Source of the DNA: Bradyrhizobium sp. WSM471
GTDB lineage: Bacteria; Pseudomonadota; Alphaproteobacteria; Rhizobiales; Xanthobacteraceae
DNA length: 64,000 bases
Reading direction: 5' to 3'
Assembly: GCF_000244915.1 (NCBI RefSeq)
Contig: NZ_CM001442.1
Span: forward strand, 6,386,001 to 6,450,000
Each line of letters starts with the position of its first letter. The stretch's first letter is position 1. A program made the translations under genes and the position numbers. This document shows, one piece after another, positions 44,854 to 54,669 of the stretch. The notes under the pieces are model-generated. The model was not told the DNA's origin and did not search any database. It worked only from the letters and a program-made list of their open reading frames with translations.

Positions 44854-45336
44854 TCATCCGACCTTGCCCGTAGCGTCCGGTCCCGCCGGATGCGCGGCAG
44901 CGAGCTGCTTGGCAATGCCAATGCCCTTGCCCTTTGCCAGCTGGGCACCAAGCTGCTCCGCCAGCATCGACTTCCAGACCCCGCCGGCCGTGCCTTTTCC
45001 AAAGACCTCCTCCGACTCCTTCGGCAGCATCGTCTCGACGAAGGTCTGGAGGATGAAGGCTTCGAACTTCCGGTACACCTCGCCGGAGGCCGACGCCTTG
45101 ATCACCTGCACCGGCGCCCCGTTCACCGCACCCGACTGCGGTTCCGAAACCTTCGTCACGGATTGTTCGGCGGCGGCCGCAGCCTTGGCCTTGCCGACCT
45201 CCGCGTCCATCGTGGCGGCGAAATCCGCGTCCGATGATTTGAGCGCGTCGAGCTTCGCCGTGGCCGCGCGCTGCGTCACGGGATCGGCGGCGTCGAGTAC
45301 GTCGAGAACGAGGTCGGGTGTCGCTGTCACGATCAT
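44854..45336 (-). CDS. flgJ: Rod-binding protein FlgJ-like (no muramidase domain)
   Basis: 160 residues. The C-terminal part (VYRKFEAFILQTFVETMLPKE ... MLAEQLGAQLAKGKGIGIAKQL, in parts) is the rod-binding domain that caps the growing rod. The peptidoglycan hydrolase domain of enterobacterial FlgJ is absent, as usual in alphaproteobacteria; the separate lytic transglycosylase at 54088-54669 may supply it. It overlaps the FliJ-like gene by 4 bases. Confidence 0.82.
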   Translation of the reverse strand: MIVTATPDLVLDVLDAADPVTQRAATAKLDALKSSDADFAATMDAEVGKAKAAAAAEQSVTKVSEPQSGAVNGAPVQVIKASASGEVYRKFEAFILQTFVETMLPKESEEVFGKGTAGGVWKSMLAEQLGAQLAKGKGIGIAKQLAAAHPAGPDATGKVG

Positions 45337-45752
45337 GTCTTGTTCCGGTTAGCTGGCCGTGGCGTCCACTCGCGCACGGTGAGGCTTGTTCCTGTCATCT
45401 CCTCGAGCGATCGCTTCTCGGCGTCGCGAAGCTTGTCCGCGAGCGCCGCCTTCGCGACCTGCTCGAACTGCTTCACGCGGCGGCTCTCCGCGCGAACCTG
45501 GTCGAGCTGCTGCGAGGCCTGGACCTGAATCGCGCGAGCGCCGGCGCTGGTTCTGGTCAGGCGCCGCGCGATCGACTCGCTCGATGATCCCGCCGGCGGC
45601 TTGCCCTCGTTGAGAGTTCCGACCAGCCATTCCTGTTCGTCCTGCAAGCTGCGCTCCTGCTGCTGCAGATGCGCGAGTTGCCACTTTGACAGCCGGAGCT
45701 GGAGCTTCACGAGCGAGACCATCCGGCCGAGCTTGTCCGCGCGTGACGTCAT
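45333..45752 (-). CDS. FliJ-like coiled-coil protein
   Basis: 139 residues, almost entirely helical and rich in Gln, Arg and Glu: LVKLQLRLSKWQLAHLQQQE and a second helix with FEQVAKAALADKLRDAEKRSLEE (in parts). FliJ, the stalk-like part of the export ATPase complex, has this size and form, but similarity is low. It lies between fliR and flgJ with overlaps on both sides or nearly so, which supports a flagellar role. Confidence 0.55.
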   Translation of the reverse strand: MTSRADKLGRMVSLVKLQLRLSKWQLAHLQQQERSLQDEQEWLVGTLNEGKPPAGSSSESIARRLTRTSAGARAIQVQASQQLDQVRAESRRVKQFEQVAKAALADKLRDAEKRSLEEMTGTSLTVREWTPRPANRNKT

Positions 45753-45758
45753 GACCGA

Positions 45759-46511
45759 TCACTCCGCCAGCCAGGACGAGACGCCGAGCATGAATTGCGT
45801 CAGGAGCTCGTCGCTCGTCAGGTAGAGCAGCAGGAAGCCGCCGAACAGCACGAAGGGCACCGAGATGAAATAGACCGGAATCGCCGGCGTCAGCTTGTTG
45901 ATCAGGCCGACCGCCAGGTTGACGACGACCGAATAGACGATGAAAGGGCTAGCGATCCGCAGCGTCAGCACGAATGCCTCCGATAGCCTGCCGACGAGCT
46001 GGTCGAGCGGCATGCTGCCGCCGAGCCGGTCGCCCGGATGCCAGACATCGTAGGAGTTCATCAGCCCGCGCAGGACCTGCCAGTGCTGGTCGGTTATGAA
46101 GAACAGCGTGGTGACGGATGTCATGATCAGCGGCACCAGGGCCGGCGCCGGATCGGTGTCGCCGACCGGCGTCCCCGGAATGTTGCTCAGCCCGATCGCA
46201 CTCGCCATCACGGTGGCCATGGTCTGGAGTGCGAGAAAGAACACGCGACCGCCGAGCCCAATGACGCTGCCGACCACGAGCTCGGAACAGATCAGCAGCA
46301 CGAGCGTCAGCGGCGCCGCGTTGTCCGTGAGAGGTTTCAGGACGGCGATCAGGATCGGCGTCAGCGCAAACGTCGTGACGAGCGCGACGAACAATCGGAC
46401 CTGGGCCGGAACGTTGACGCTGGAATAGCCGGGCACCAGCATCAGGCAGGCACCGATGCGGCAGAACACGATGAACGTCACCAGCACGCTGTCGGTGAGG
46501 CCGTTGATCAC
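45759..46511 (-). CDS. fliR: Flagellar export gate protein FliR
   Basis: 250 residues with about six membrane segments. The opening [23 protein letters not shown] and the conserved [17 protein letters not shown] region are typical of FliR, which with FliP and FliQ forms the core of the type III export gate. Its start overlaps the flhA stop by 4 bases. FliP lies far upstream at the window edge. Confidence 0.93.
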   Translation of the reverse strand: MINGLTDSVLVTFIVFCRIGACLMLVPGYSSVNVPAQVRLFVALVTTFALTPILIAVLKPLTDNAAPLTLVLLICSELVVGSVIGLGGRVFFLALQTMATVMASAIGLSNIPGTPVGDTDPAPALVPLIMTSVTTLFFITDQHWQVLRGLMNSYDVWHPGDRLGGSMPLDQLVGRLSEAFVLTLRIASPFIVYSVVVNLAVGLINKLTPAIPVYFISVPFVLFGGFLLLYLTSDELLTQFMLGVSSWLAE

Positions 46512-48589
46512 GATATGGCTCCGAGTGCCCTGATCTCGGTGCTGCGTGCGACTTCGACATGCGACAGGATCGGCAGTGTCGGAAAGACCCGCTCCAGGAT
46601 CATCCGGACGTAGGGACGCGCTTCCGGGGTCACCGCCAGCACCACGCTGGTGCCGTTCTCGGTGAACTTGCGGATCGCGGCGCTGGCTTCGGTCGCAAAC
46701 TGCTCGATCAGGCGCGGATCGGCGTCGAATTCGACGACGTCGCCCTTAGCGTCGCGCTTCAGGCTCTGGTGGAACGCCAAGTCCCAACGGTTGCCGAGAC
46801 GGACGACGTTGAGCACGCCGTTGTCGGAGAGATCGCCGCATATCTGCTGGGCAAGGCGCGTACGCACATGCTCGGCCACCTGCTCGGAGCGCCGCACATG
46901 GGGCGCGATCTCGGCGATGGCTTCGAGGATCAGATGCAGGTTGCGGATCGACACGCGCTCGGCCAGCAGGATCTTCAAAATCGCCAGCAGCCCCGAATAC
47001 GATATCTGCGACGGGCAGAGATCCTCGACCAGGCGCTTGTATTCGGGATCGAGCCGGTCGAGCAGGCCGCGCATGTCCTTGTAGGACAGCAGCTGGGCGA
47101 GGTTGGCCCTGATCACTTCGCTCAGATGCGTGAGCAGCACCGACAGATTATCGACCGGCTTGCAGCCCTGACGCTTGACCTCGTCGGTGAACGCGTCCGT
47201 CACCCACAGCGCCTTCATGCCGAAGGCCGGCTCGATCACCTCTTCGCCGGGAACGTCGGGCTTGCCGTCCTTGTCGACGAGCACCAGCACTTCGCCGAGC
47301 CTGAGCTCGCCTTGGGCGACGCGGGTGTCGTGGATCCGGATCTGGTATCCCTTCGGATCGATCGACAGATTGTCGGTGAGCTTGATCTCGGGAACCACGA
47401 AGCCGTACTGCTTGGCGAACTTCTTGCGGATCTTGGCCACGCGGTGCGCCAGCTCGTTGCGCGAGCCCAGCAGATGGACCGAGAGGTGGCCGCCGAGCGC
47501 CAGCTCGATCTCCGCGGTCTTGAGCGATTCCTTGACGGATTCCTTGGCATCGACCTGGGCGCGTTCGTCGGCCTTGCGCGCATCTTCCTTCTGCTTCAGG
47601 GCTGCCTGCCGCCTCGGCAGCGAGTACCCGACGAACGCCATGACGCCGCCGAGCAGCAGGAAGGGCGCCGTCGGCAACCCCGGCATCAAGGCGAGCACGA
47701 ACATCATCAGCGCGGCGGCCGACACCGCGCGCGGATAGCCGCCGAGCTGTCGCAACACCGCCTGCTCGGCCGAACCTCTGGTGCCGCCCTTCGAGACGAG
47801 CAGGCCCGCCGACAGCGACACGATCAGCGCGGGCATCTGCGTTACCAGACCGTCGCCCACGGAGAGCTTGGTGTAGACGTCGGCGGCCCGTGCCAGCGTC
47901 AACCCGTGATGCGTCACGCCGATGATGATACCGCCGAAAATGTTGATCGCGGTGATGATCAGGCCGGCGACGGCGTCGCCGCGGACGAATTTCGAGGCAC
48001 CGTCCATGGCGCCGAAGAACGCGCTCTCCTCTTCCAGCTCGCGGCGCCGGCGCTGGGCTTCCTTGTCGTCGATCAGGCCCGCGGACAGATCTGCGTCGAT
48101 CGCCATCTGCTTGCCGGGGATCGCATCCAGGGTGAAGCGGGCGCCGACTTCGGCGATACGCGTTGCGCCCTTGGTGATCACGACGAAATTCACCGTGACC
48201 AGAATCGCGAAAATGATCAAGCCGATGACGAAGTCGCCGCCCATGACGAACTTCGAGAAACCGGCAACGACATGGCCCGCGGCGTTTTCCCCCTCCCCGC
48301 CGCGCGACAGGATGAGACGGGTCGTTGCGACGTTGAGCGCAAGCCGCAGGATCGTCGCGATCAGGAGCACGGTCGGGAAGGCCGAGAAATCAAGCGGCCG
48401 TTGGATCCACAGCGCGACCATCAGGATCAGTGCCGAGAGCGCGATCGAGAATGCGAGGCCGAGATCGATCAGGATCGGCGGTATGGGCAGGAACAGGATC
48501 GTGAGCATGGCCACGATGCCGCCTGCGAAAAAGGCGTCGGCGCCCAATCGTCGCGGGGTCGGCAGGCTAGCAGCTAACGTATCCGTCAT
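46508..48589 (-). CDS. flhA: Flagellar biosynthesis protein FlhA
   Basis: 693 residues, full FHIPEP length. The N-terminal half has about eight membrane segments, with the FHIPEP signature [22 protein letters not shown] and the charged [32 protein letters not shown] loop (in parts); the C-terminal half is the cytoplasmic substrate-docking domain. It forms the nonameric ring of the export apparatus. The start has no strong ribosome site. This is the lateral system's copy; the genus usually also has a subpolar set elsewhere. Confidence 0.96.
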   Translation of the reverse strand: MTDTLAASLPTPRRLGADAFFAGGIVAMLTILFLPIPPILIDLGLAFSIALSALILMVALWIQRPLDFSAFPTVLLIATILRLALNVATTRLILSRGGEGENAAGHVVAGFSKFVMGGDFVIGLIIFAILVTVNFVVITKGATRIAEVGARFTLDAIPGKQMAIDADLSAGLIDDKEAQRRRRELEEESAFFGAMDGASKFVRGDAVAGLIITAINIFGGIIIGVTHHGLTLARAADVYTKLSVGDGLVTQMPALIVSLSAGLLVSKGGTRGSAEQAVLRQLGGYPRAVSAAALMMFVLALMPGLPTAPFLLLGGVMAFVGYSLPRRQAALKQKEDARKADERAQVDAKESVKESLKTAEIELALGGHLSVHLLGSRNELAHRVAKIRKKFAKQYGFVVPEIKLTDNLSIDPKGYQIRIHDTRVAQGELRLGEVLVLVDKDGKPDVPGEEVIEPAFGMKALWVTDAFTDEVKRQGCKPVDNLSVLLTHLSEVIRANLAQLLSYKDMRGLLDRLDPEYKRLVEDLCPSQISYSGLLAILKILLAERVSIRNLHLILEAIAEIAPHVRRSEQVAEHVRTRLAQQICGDLSDNGVLNVVRLGNRWDLAFHQSLKRDAKGDVVEFDADPRLIEQFATEASAAIRKFTENGTSVVLAVTPEARPYVRMILERVFPTLPILSHVEVARSTEIRALGAIS

Positions 48590-48665
48590 GGGTCACCGGC
48601 AGAGGATCCGGCCCGTAATCTGCCGTGCAAAGCTTACGCGGGGGTGGTGGCAGGGGTGCCCGGGA

Positions 48666-48932
48666 TCAGAAGCCGTGCTCGATGTGCGAATAGACCATCT
48701 CGGTGAAGGTGGAGAGATGGGCTCCGATGAAGGAGCCGGAGATGGCGACGACCACGAGAATGACGATGATCTTCGGAACGAAGGTCAGCGTCACCTCCTG
48801 GATCTGGGTCAGCGCCTGGATCAGCGCGATGATGGTGCCGACCAGCATCGCGGCACCGACGGCAGGCCCGGACGCGACGATGATGGTCCAGATCGCCGCC
48901 TGGACGATGTCGAGGGCATCCCGTTCGTTCAT
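48666..48932 (-). CDS. fliQ: Flagellar export gate protein FliQ
   Basis: 88 residues with two membrane helices and the family motif GTIIALIQALTQIQEVTLTFVPK (in parts). It is part of the FliPQR gate. Its start overlaps the flgD stop by 4 bases. The position in a flgD-fliQ-flhA-fliR order is typical of rhizobial flagellar clusters. Confidence 0.95.
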   Translation of the reverse strand: MNERDALDIVQAAIWTIIVASGPAVGAAMLVGTIIALIQALTQIQEVTLTFVPKIIVILVVVAISGSFIGAHLSTFTEMVYSHIEHGF

Positions 48933-49339
48933 GACTGGCTGATCGTGAGACCGGGGCCGATCGCGACTTTCGTACCGTTCTCGAGTGTCGCGATGGAGCC
49001 GTCGCTGTTGATGGAGACCGAAGCGACCTTGCCGCTGAAGCTCGCTCCGGTCGAGTCCGTGAAGCTGACGGTCTTTCCGATCAGGCCATTGGCCTGCGAC
49101 AACGACTGCGAAGACAGCAGAGCGTCGAGCTTGTTATTGGTCTGCATCGCCTGCTCGACCGACGAGAGCTGCGCAAACTGGCTCATATATTGCGAGGTAT
49201 CCATCGGATTGGTCGGATCCTGATTCTTCATCTCCGCGATGAGGAGCTGAAGAAATGTGTTGTAATCGACGCCGGTGCTCGAGGTCGTCGTCGTGCTGGT
49301 CGACTTGCTGGTGCTATCGGTCGCGCTGGTGACGTTCAT
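48929..49339 (-). CDS. flgD: Flagellar hook-capping protein FlgD, short form
   Basis: 136 residues. The conserved N-terminal capping motif is intact: DYNTFLQLLIAEMKNQDP followed by NPMDTSQYMSQFAQLSSVEQ. Only one small beta-rich segment follows, so the tudor/Ig-like domains of longer FlgD proteins are missing or merged. It scaffolds hook assembly. GGAGAG precedes the ATG. Confidence 0.92.
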   Translation of the reverse strand: MNVTSATDSTSKSTSTTTTSSTGVDYNTFLQLLIAEMKNQDPTNPMDTSQYMSQFAQLSSVEQAMQTNNKLDALLSSQSLSQANGLIGKTVSFTDSTGASFSGKVASVSINSDGSIATLENGTKVAIGPGLTISQS

Positions 49340-49353
49340 GTCGCTCTCCGCTG

Positions 49354-49764
49354 TCAGGCAGCCTCGAATGGGGAATCGATCTTGGCGCCGGCCAGGATGG
49401 CCTGCTCCACTGGAAACAATGCCCGGATCCGCTTGAGCGCCTCGAAGTAACGGGTCGCTCCGACCAGGTCGTCGACCGCACCAAGTCCGACCAGCATCTC
49501 CTGGCTCTCGCACACCGCGAGCAGAGCGGCGTGATGCTGCCCGTAGAGAGCCGAAGCATCCCGGACATCGGTCGGATTCATCAGCATGAGCTGGACGATG
49601 AAGTAGAGCTGCCGCAGCGCCGTGGTGGCGTCGGAGGCCTGCATGATCTGCCCTTCGAGCAGGAACATCACGTCATTGACGAGCTCGACGGAGACCTTGC
49701 GGTCCACGCGCAGCACTGCGCCGTTGATGTAGACCCGTTCGCCCGCACGCAAGGATATCTTCAT
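49354..49764 (-). CDS. flbT: Flagellin synthesis regulator FlbT
   Basis: 136 residues starting MKISLRAGERVYINGAVLRV, the FlbT opening. In Caulobacter FlbT binds the 5' untranslated region of flagellin mRNA and represses it until the hook is complete; in other rhizobia the effect can be positive. It overlaps flaF by one base (TGATG). Likely targets here are the two flagellin leaders at 62123-62206 and 63306-63385. Confidence 0.92.
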   Translation of the reverse strand: MKISLRAGERVYINGAVLRVDRKVSVELVNDVMFLLEGQIMQASDATTALRQLYFIVQLMLMNPTDVRDASALYGQHHAALLAVCESQEMLVGLGAVDDLVGATRYFEALKRIRALFPVEQAILAGAKIDSPFEAA

Positions 49765-50108
49765 CAAAGTGCGTCTCGGATCAGGCGGTTGATTTCGATG
49801 AGCTGGATCACGTCGTTCGACTTTTCTTCGCGAAGGCGGTCGGCTTCCTTGACCACCCACAGCCCGATCGAGATGATGTCGGCGCGCAGCTTTTCCGGAA
49901 GCCCGTTTTCCGGATGCGCGAGATCCTCGATGAAGATCGTCCACAGCCGCCGCACATAGAGCAGGCTCTCGACCAGATCCTCGAGGCTGAAGCGGTCCTT
50001 CTGGATCCGCTCGAGCCGGTCGATGCCGAGGCTGAGCGCCTGCCGCTCGCGGCCCCGCGCCTCATAGCCGCTCTCGTCGACGACCGATTCATAGGCTTCA
50101 AACGTCAT
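49764..50108 (-). CDS. flaF: Flagellar biosynthesis regulator FlaF
   Basis: 114 residues beginning near YESVVDESGYEARGRERQAL, with LWTIFIEDLAHPENGLPEKLRADIISIGLWV (in parts) as the FlaF core. It is an all-helical cytoplasmic protein needed for flagellin production and secretion, acting opposite or together with FlbT. The upstream ribosome site is weak; an ATG at 50108 is the clear family start. Confidence 0.9.
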   Translation of the reverse strand: MTFEAYESVVDESGYEARGRERQALSLGIDRLERIQKDRFSLEDLVESLLYVRRLWTIFIEDLAHPENGLPEKLRADIISIGLWVVKEADRLREEKSNDVIQLIEINRLIRDAL

Positions 50109-50175
50109 CAGGACAACTCTGCGCAGGAGACCGAACAACAAGACAAGGTTTACGCGCCTTACGAAGGATCTGGAC

Positions 50176-51222
50176 TCAGAGATAGTTGATGAGGCTGATC
50201 TTCTGGAGCTGCGAGGTGAGCGCAAGTGCCGTCTGGATCTGCGTCTGCAAGGTGTTGACCCTGACCGAGGCTTCCGTCGGATCGACCTTCTCTATACCGA
50301 CGATCTGATTGTTCAGAATATCCTGCTGCGTCTTGAGCTTGTCGGTTGCGGAGGTGATCCGCTGCTGGACCGTGCCGATGTCGCCGCCGAGGGTCGCAAG
50401 GTCAGTAATGGCGTTGCCGACAAGGCCGATGGCCTTGTCCACGACGACCTGGAACGTCGCTTGATCCAAATTGGCGTTCCCGAGATCTGCCATCATGGTG
50501 TAGGCCTCGGCGAGCTTGCGGAAGCCTGTCTGATTGGCGCTGACGGAGGTATCGGCGATCTCGGTCGTGGAGATCCGGCTTTGCATGACCTGGTCGGTCG
50601 CCGATGACCAATTGGTGTTCCAGGCCGGGCTCGCGAACTCCGCATCGAAGGTGGTGTCGAGGAAGGTCTGCATCTGGGCCGGGGTGATGGTGTTCACGCT
50701 GGGCGATGATTGCGAGAAGCCGAAGGTCGCAAGGAAGTCGGCGTCGACCTGGTTCTTGCTGGCCGAGCCCGCGGTGTAGGCCGTGATCGGCGTGTTCTGC
50801 GTGTTGATGCCCGAGAAGAGAGACGAGCCGTTATAGGAGACGTTCAGCGCGCCAATCAGATCCTGGAGGTTGGAGGACGCAGGAGGCAGGATGATCCGCC
50901 CGCCGCCGTCGGTGCTGCGCGCCGCGATCAGGTCCTTGAGGAAGTCCGTCGCGGTCGAACCAAGCTGGGTGATGCGGCTCTGCGTGATGTCCAGGCGTCC
51001 CGAGACCAGCCCGTTGGTATCGACGAGCTGATCGGCGAAGCTCAGGTCCGCCCGCAGGGTGACGTCGCCTCCCGTCGTGGCACCAAGCTCGAGGCCGACA
51101 TCGGCGAAGCGGCCGGTGGTGGCTTCCTTCGAGGCCCTGGCCAGCGCGGCCTGATTGTTGGTGATCGAAGACCTCAACGACGAAGACAGCATCAAGGTCG
51201 AGATGTAGTTTGCGCTCATCAT
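50176..51222 (-). CDS. flgL: Hook-filament junction protein FlgL
   Basis: 348 residues with flagellin-like ends: N-terminal TLMLSSSLRSSITNNQAAL and C-terminal helices ending LQKISLINYL. It joins the hook to the filament together with FlgK. ATGs at 51222 and 51219 are consecutive; either may start. The gene begins 3 bases after the flgK stop. Confidence 0.92.
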   Translation of the reverse strand: MMSANYISTLMLSSSLRSSITNNQAALARASKEATTGRFADVGLELGATTGGDVTLRADLSFADQLVDTNGLVSGRLDITQSRITQLGSTATDFLKDLIAARSTDGGGRIILPPASSNLQDLIGALNVSYNGSSLFSGINTQNTPITAYTAGSASKNQVDADFLATFGFSQSSPSVNTITPAQMQTFLDTTFDAEFASPAWNTNWSSATDQVMQSRISTTEIADTSVSANQTGFRKLAEAYTMMADLGNANLDQATFQVVVDKAIGLVGNAITDLATLGGDIGTVQQRITSATDKLKTQQDILNNQIVGIEKVDPTEASVRVNTLQTQIQTALALTSQLQKISLINYL

Positions 51223-51225
51223 GAC

Positions 51226-52704
51226 TTAATTTCCCACGGCAGCCAGCAGGCTCTGCAACATCTCATCGACGGTCGAGATGATCTTCGACGAGGCCGAATA
51301 GGTCCGTTCGACCTGAAGCATCAACGACATCTCGTCGTCCATGTTGACGCCGCTGACGTTCGACAGCGCCGCCGTGCTGCGGTCGAGCAGCGTTTTTTGA
51401 TAGGTGACGTTGGAGTCGGCGGTCTTGCGCTGGTTTTCGATCCAGCTCGTCGACGACGAAGCGAAGTCGATCAAGCTGCCGTTCGGCTTGCCTTGCGTGG
51501 TCGCATCGAACGGTTGCGACGCATCCATGGCGCCGATGAGCTGCTGCAGCCGGGCCGAATAACCGCCGTTGCCGGCGGTATTGTATTGGTATGCGACGTT
51601 GCCGCTGATCGCGCCATCGCGCAGCAGGTTGGGATTGCCGCCTTGGGCGGGATCGACCGATGCAGCAACGGAAATCGTACCAGCGAGGCCCACCAAGACG
51701 GTGGCGCTCGCCGGCATCGCCGGCGCGCCGGGATAGGTGAAGAGACCGGGGACGTCGGGCAGTGTCGGAACAGGCGACTGGTCACTTTCCTTGAAGGCAT
51801 CGACCAGGCCGCGCGCGATTTCGTCGAGCTGGCTCTGGTAAGTAACCGTATCATTGTCGCGCAGCTGGGCCAGGCCAGCAAGCTTGCCGGACTTGAGCGG
51901 CATCGCGGAATTGGCGCCGGTCACCGGAACGCCGTCGATATAGACCGCATTGCCGGTGGTGCCGGCCGTATAGGCGTTCGTCGGCGCAAAGCTCACCGTT
52001 CGCGCCGTCTTGTCGAACAGCACGATGCCGCTGTCGGTATAGAGCGCCGCATCGCCGTTGGGACGGAGCGACATTGACACCCCGACCTCCTGCGACAGCT
52101 GCGAGACGATGCTGTCGCGCTGGTCGAGGTAGTCGGTGATGTCGTCGCCGGAGATCGTCCCCTTCACGATCGCGGTGTTCACGGTCTGGAACTGGGAGAG
52201 CAGCCGATTGATGTTTTGAACCGACGTATTCATGTCGGCATCCGCCCCCTCACGGACCGACTGCACGGACTGGGTCGCCTGATTGAGCGCGGTCGCCATG
52301 TCCTTGGCGGACGTCACCGCCGCCTGCGCCAGCGTGGTGTTGTCCGGGGCGTTGGCATATTGCTGGAGCGCCTTCTTCAGCGCATTGAGCTGCGCCGTCG
52401 GCGACTGGTCGAGTTCCGGATCGTCCACCGTGGCAGAGGCGATCTTCTGGAGACCGTCAAGGATCGCGCTCTGCTTGGCCGACGTCGAGGTTGCGGTCAG
52501 CACGTTGGTGTAGAGACCCGAGCTCGCGGCGCGCTGGATCGCCGCCACGTAGACGCCGGTTCCCGGGAGGTTGTCCAGCACGGCAATCTTGCGCGAATAG
52601 CCGGCGGAGCTGGCACCGGCGATGTTGCGCGAGATGACCGACGACTGGATGCCCGACGCCATCAACGAAGAGCGGGCGGATTCGAGAGCGGCGGTAAGGT
52701 TCAT
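51226..52704 (-). CDS. flgK: Hook-filament junction protein FlgK
   Basis: 492 residues. The N-terminus (SRNIAGASSAGYSRKIAVL) is the standard rod/hook/junction motif and the C-terminus (DEMSLMLQVERTYSASSKII) closes the D0/D1 helices. It forms the first junction ring. It sits between flgE and flgL, as in rhizobia. Confidence 0.94.
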   Translation of the reverse strand: MNLTAALESARSSLMASGIQSSVISRNIAGASSAGYSRKIAVLDNLPGTGVYVAAIQRAASSGLYTNVLTATSTSAKQSAILDGLQKIASATVDDPELDQSPTAQLNALKKALQQYANAPDNTTLAQAAVTSAKDMATALNQATQSVQSVREGADADMNTSVQNINRLLSQFQTVNTAIVKGTISGDDITDYLDQRDSIVSQLSQEVGVSMSLRPNGDAALYTDSGIVLFDKTARTVSFAPTNAYTAGTTGNAVYIDGVPVTGANSAMPLKSGKLAGLAQLRDNDTVTYQSQLDEIARGLVDAFKESDQSPVPTLPDVPGLFTYPGAPAMPASATVLVGLAGTISVAASVDPAQGGNPNLLRDGAISGNVAYQYNTAGNGGYSARLQQLIGAMDASQPFDATTQGKPNGSLIDFASSSTSWIENQRKTADSNVTYQKTLLDRSTAALSNVSGVNMDDEMSLMLQVERTYSASSKIISTVDEMLQSLLAAVGN

Positions 52705-52738
52705 GATCTGCTCTTGCCGGGGACGAGCGCTGAAGAAA

Positions 52739-53992
52739 TCAGCGCTTCAGGTTAACGACCACGTCCAGCAGATCGGCGCCGGTCTGGAACGATTTCGAGT
52801 TCGCGGTGAAGCCGCGCTGCGCCTCGATCATTGAGGTCAACTCGTCCGCGAGATCGACGTTGGAATCTTCCAGAGCACCCGACTGGATGGTGCCGAGCCC
52901 GCTCTTGCCAGACACATCGACCTGCACGTTTCCAGAATCCAGGTTCGGCGAGTAGACGTTGCCGACTTCGGGCGTCAGACGGTCGGGGCTCGGAACGGTG
53001 GCGAGCGCGATCTGGAAGCTCGGCAGCGTGGTGCCGTTCTTCAGGACGGCGGTGACCACACCCTTGTCGTCGATGTTGACCTTCTCGACAGCGGAGGGCG
53101 CGTTGCCGTCGACGTTCGCCTTGAAGTCGAAACTGGAGGCGACCTGGGTCATGGCCGAGAGGTCAATGTTGAAGGCAGCCGAACCACCGGGGATCGCCAC
53201 CGTAAGCGATGTCGCACTCGGCGGCGGGCCCACCAGGTCCAGCTTGCCTTTTCCGGTCGAGCTCACGTCGAACGTGAACGTCGTGGCAGCGCCGTGCACT
53301 GTAAGCACGTTGCCCGCGGGATCGTAGACCTCAACGTCCCACGTATTCGCGCCGGTCTTGGCCGCATAGACGTCGAGCGTCACGGCGTTGCCGATGTTGT
53401 CGTAGGTCACCATTGACGTCTTCGACGTGTAGTTACCCGGGCCAGCCGCAGCGGCCGGTGCAGCAACGATTGCCGCACTCGGATCCAGGTTGGCAGCCAC
53501 GGTGGCCTTGGTCGAGGGTGACGCCTGCAGCGCCATCTGATTGACGTTGATGACCTGCAGGTTGCCGAAACCGTTGGCGGAAGTGTTGGGCACGGCGCCG
53601 TTCTGGATGTTGTAGCCCATCAGCTGGAAGCCGGCGGCGTTGACGAGGTTGCCCGTGCTGTCTGGCACGAACGCACCGGCGCGCGTCAGGAAGTTGTTGC
53701 CGTTCGGATCCTGCACGACGAAAAAGCCGTTGCCCTGGACCGCGAGATCCGTCGCCGAGGTCGTAAATTGGTAATTGCCGGCATCGCTGATCGCGTAGCG
53801 CACCGTGGTCTCGACCGCGCCGGAATCGTAATTGCCCGAGCCGCTCTTCAGGATCAGCGAGGAAAACTCGGTCGAAGCCCGCTTGTAGCCGGTGGTGTTG
53901 ACGTTCGCGATGTTGTCCGAAACCGTCGACAGCTTGTTGGACTGCGCGCTCATCCCGGAAACGCCGGTGCGCATAACACCATACAGGCTCAT
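52739..53992 (-). CDS. flgE: Flagellar hook protein FlgE
   Basis: 417 residues. The opening MSLYGVMRTGVSGMSAQ with LSTVSDNIANVNTTGYKR is the hook/rod signature, and the C-terminus contains SNVDLADELTSMIEAQRGF. The protein polymerises into the universal joint. AAAGGAG lies 8 bases before the ATG. About 95 bases separate it from the transglycosylase gene, room for a promoter of the flgE-to-FliL-like run. Confidence 0.95.
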   Translation of the reverse strand: MSLYGVMRTGVSGMSAQSNKLSTVSDNIANVNTTGYKRASTEFSSLILKSGSGNYDSGAVETTVRYAISDAGNYQFTTSATDLAVQGNGFFVVQDPNGNNFLTRAGAFVPDSTGNLVNAAGFQLMGYNIQNGAVPNTSANGFGNLQVINVNQMALQASPSTKATVAANLDPSAAIVAAPAAAAGPGNYTSKTSMVTYDNIGNAVTLDVYAAKTGANTWDVEVYDPAGNVLTVHGAATTFTFDVSSTGKGKLDLVGPPPSATSLTVAIPGGSAAFNIDLSAMTQVASSFDFKANVDGNAPSAVEKVNIDDKGVVTAVLKNGTTLPSFQIALATVPSPDRLTPEVGNVYSPNLDSGNVQVDVSGKSGLGTIQSGALEDSNVDLADELTSMIEAQRGFTANSKSFQTGADLLDVVVNLKR

Positions 53993-54087
53993 GAATTGGG
54001 CTCCTTTGGTAGGTTGCAGTTACAATGGAGGCTGTTGCTTGCGCGGGGCTGATGATGGGGAACGATGCACAACTTGGTGTCGTCTCC

Positions 54088-54669
54088 TTAGGTCGTCTTG
54101 GGCTGACAGAACGAGCGCGCCTTGTCGGTCCACGCGCCGAAGCCGCTGGAGACGAGATGCGCGACGATGTGGCAGACGTAGCGCTTCTGCGCCGGCTGGT
54201 TGTTGGGGCCTGCATTGTAGCGGGCGACTGCCATGGTCCAGCTGCCCTCGCGCTGCTTCAGCTCCTTCAGGAAGCGCGCGGCGTAGTCGACATTCCCTGC
54301 GGGATCGAACATCGCCCGGACCGAGGCGAACTTATCGCCGTGATAGTAATGGTTGATCTGCATGCAGCCGAGGTCGATCAGCTTAACCCCCTTGGCTCGC
54401 ATGGCCTCGAAGTTGGCGATCGCGTCGTTCATGTCCTTGGCGAACACGGTCTGTCCTTCGGCGCCGAGCGCGTAAGGATAAAGTGCGCCGCGCCGCCCGG
54501 TCTCCGTCAGGCCGACCGCGTAGAGAATGCCGAGCGGAATTCCGTGCTGCCGGGACGCACGCGCCATCTCGCGCTCGCACGGGCGCGCGTTGTCGGTCGC
54601 CGCGGCCGCGGCGCTGGCGTTACAGATAAACAGGGCCGCGACGAATCTGCGGCGCCACGTCCTGGTCAT
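54088..54669 (-). CDS. Lytic transglycosylase (SLT domain), flagellum-associated
   Basis: 193 residues with a Sec signal (about residues 1-23). The SLT fold shows the catalytic Glu in AVGLTETGRRG, then GCMQIN and the C-terminal AVARYNAGP motif. It should cut peptidoglycan in the periplasm to let the rod through, since the FlgJ here has no hydrolase domain. The start lies 50 bases inside the 3' end of fliK in a different frame; GAGGAG 8 bases upstream supports it. Confidence 0.88.
   Translation of the reverse strand: MTRTWRRRFVAALFICNASAAAAATDNARPCEREMARASRQHGIPLGILYAVGLTETGRRGALYPYALGAEGQTVFAKDMNDAIANFEAMRAKGVKLIDLGCMQINHYYHGDKFASVRAMFDPAGNVDYAARFLKELKQREGSWTMAVARYNAGPNNQPAQKRYVCHIVAHLVSSGFGAWTDKARSFCQPKTT

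Noticed and set aside
46559..48577. A 672-codon plus-strand open frame opposite flhA
   Set aside because: Composition (Arg, Asp, His, Gln) is that of an antisense shadow, and flhA on the other strand is certain.
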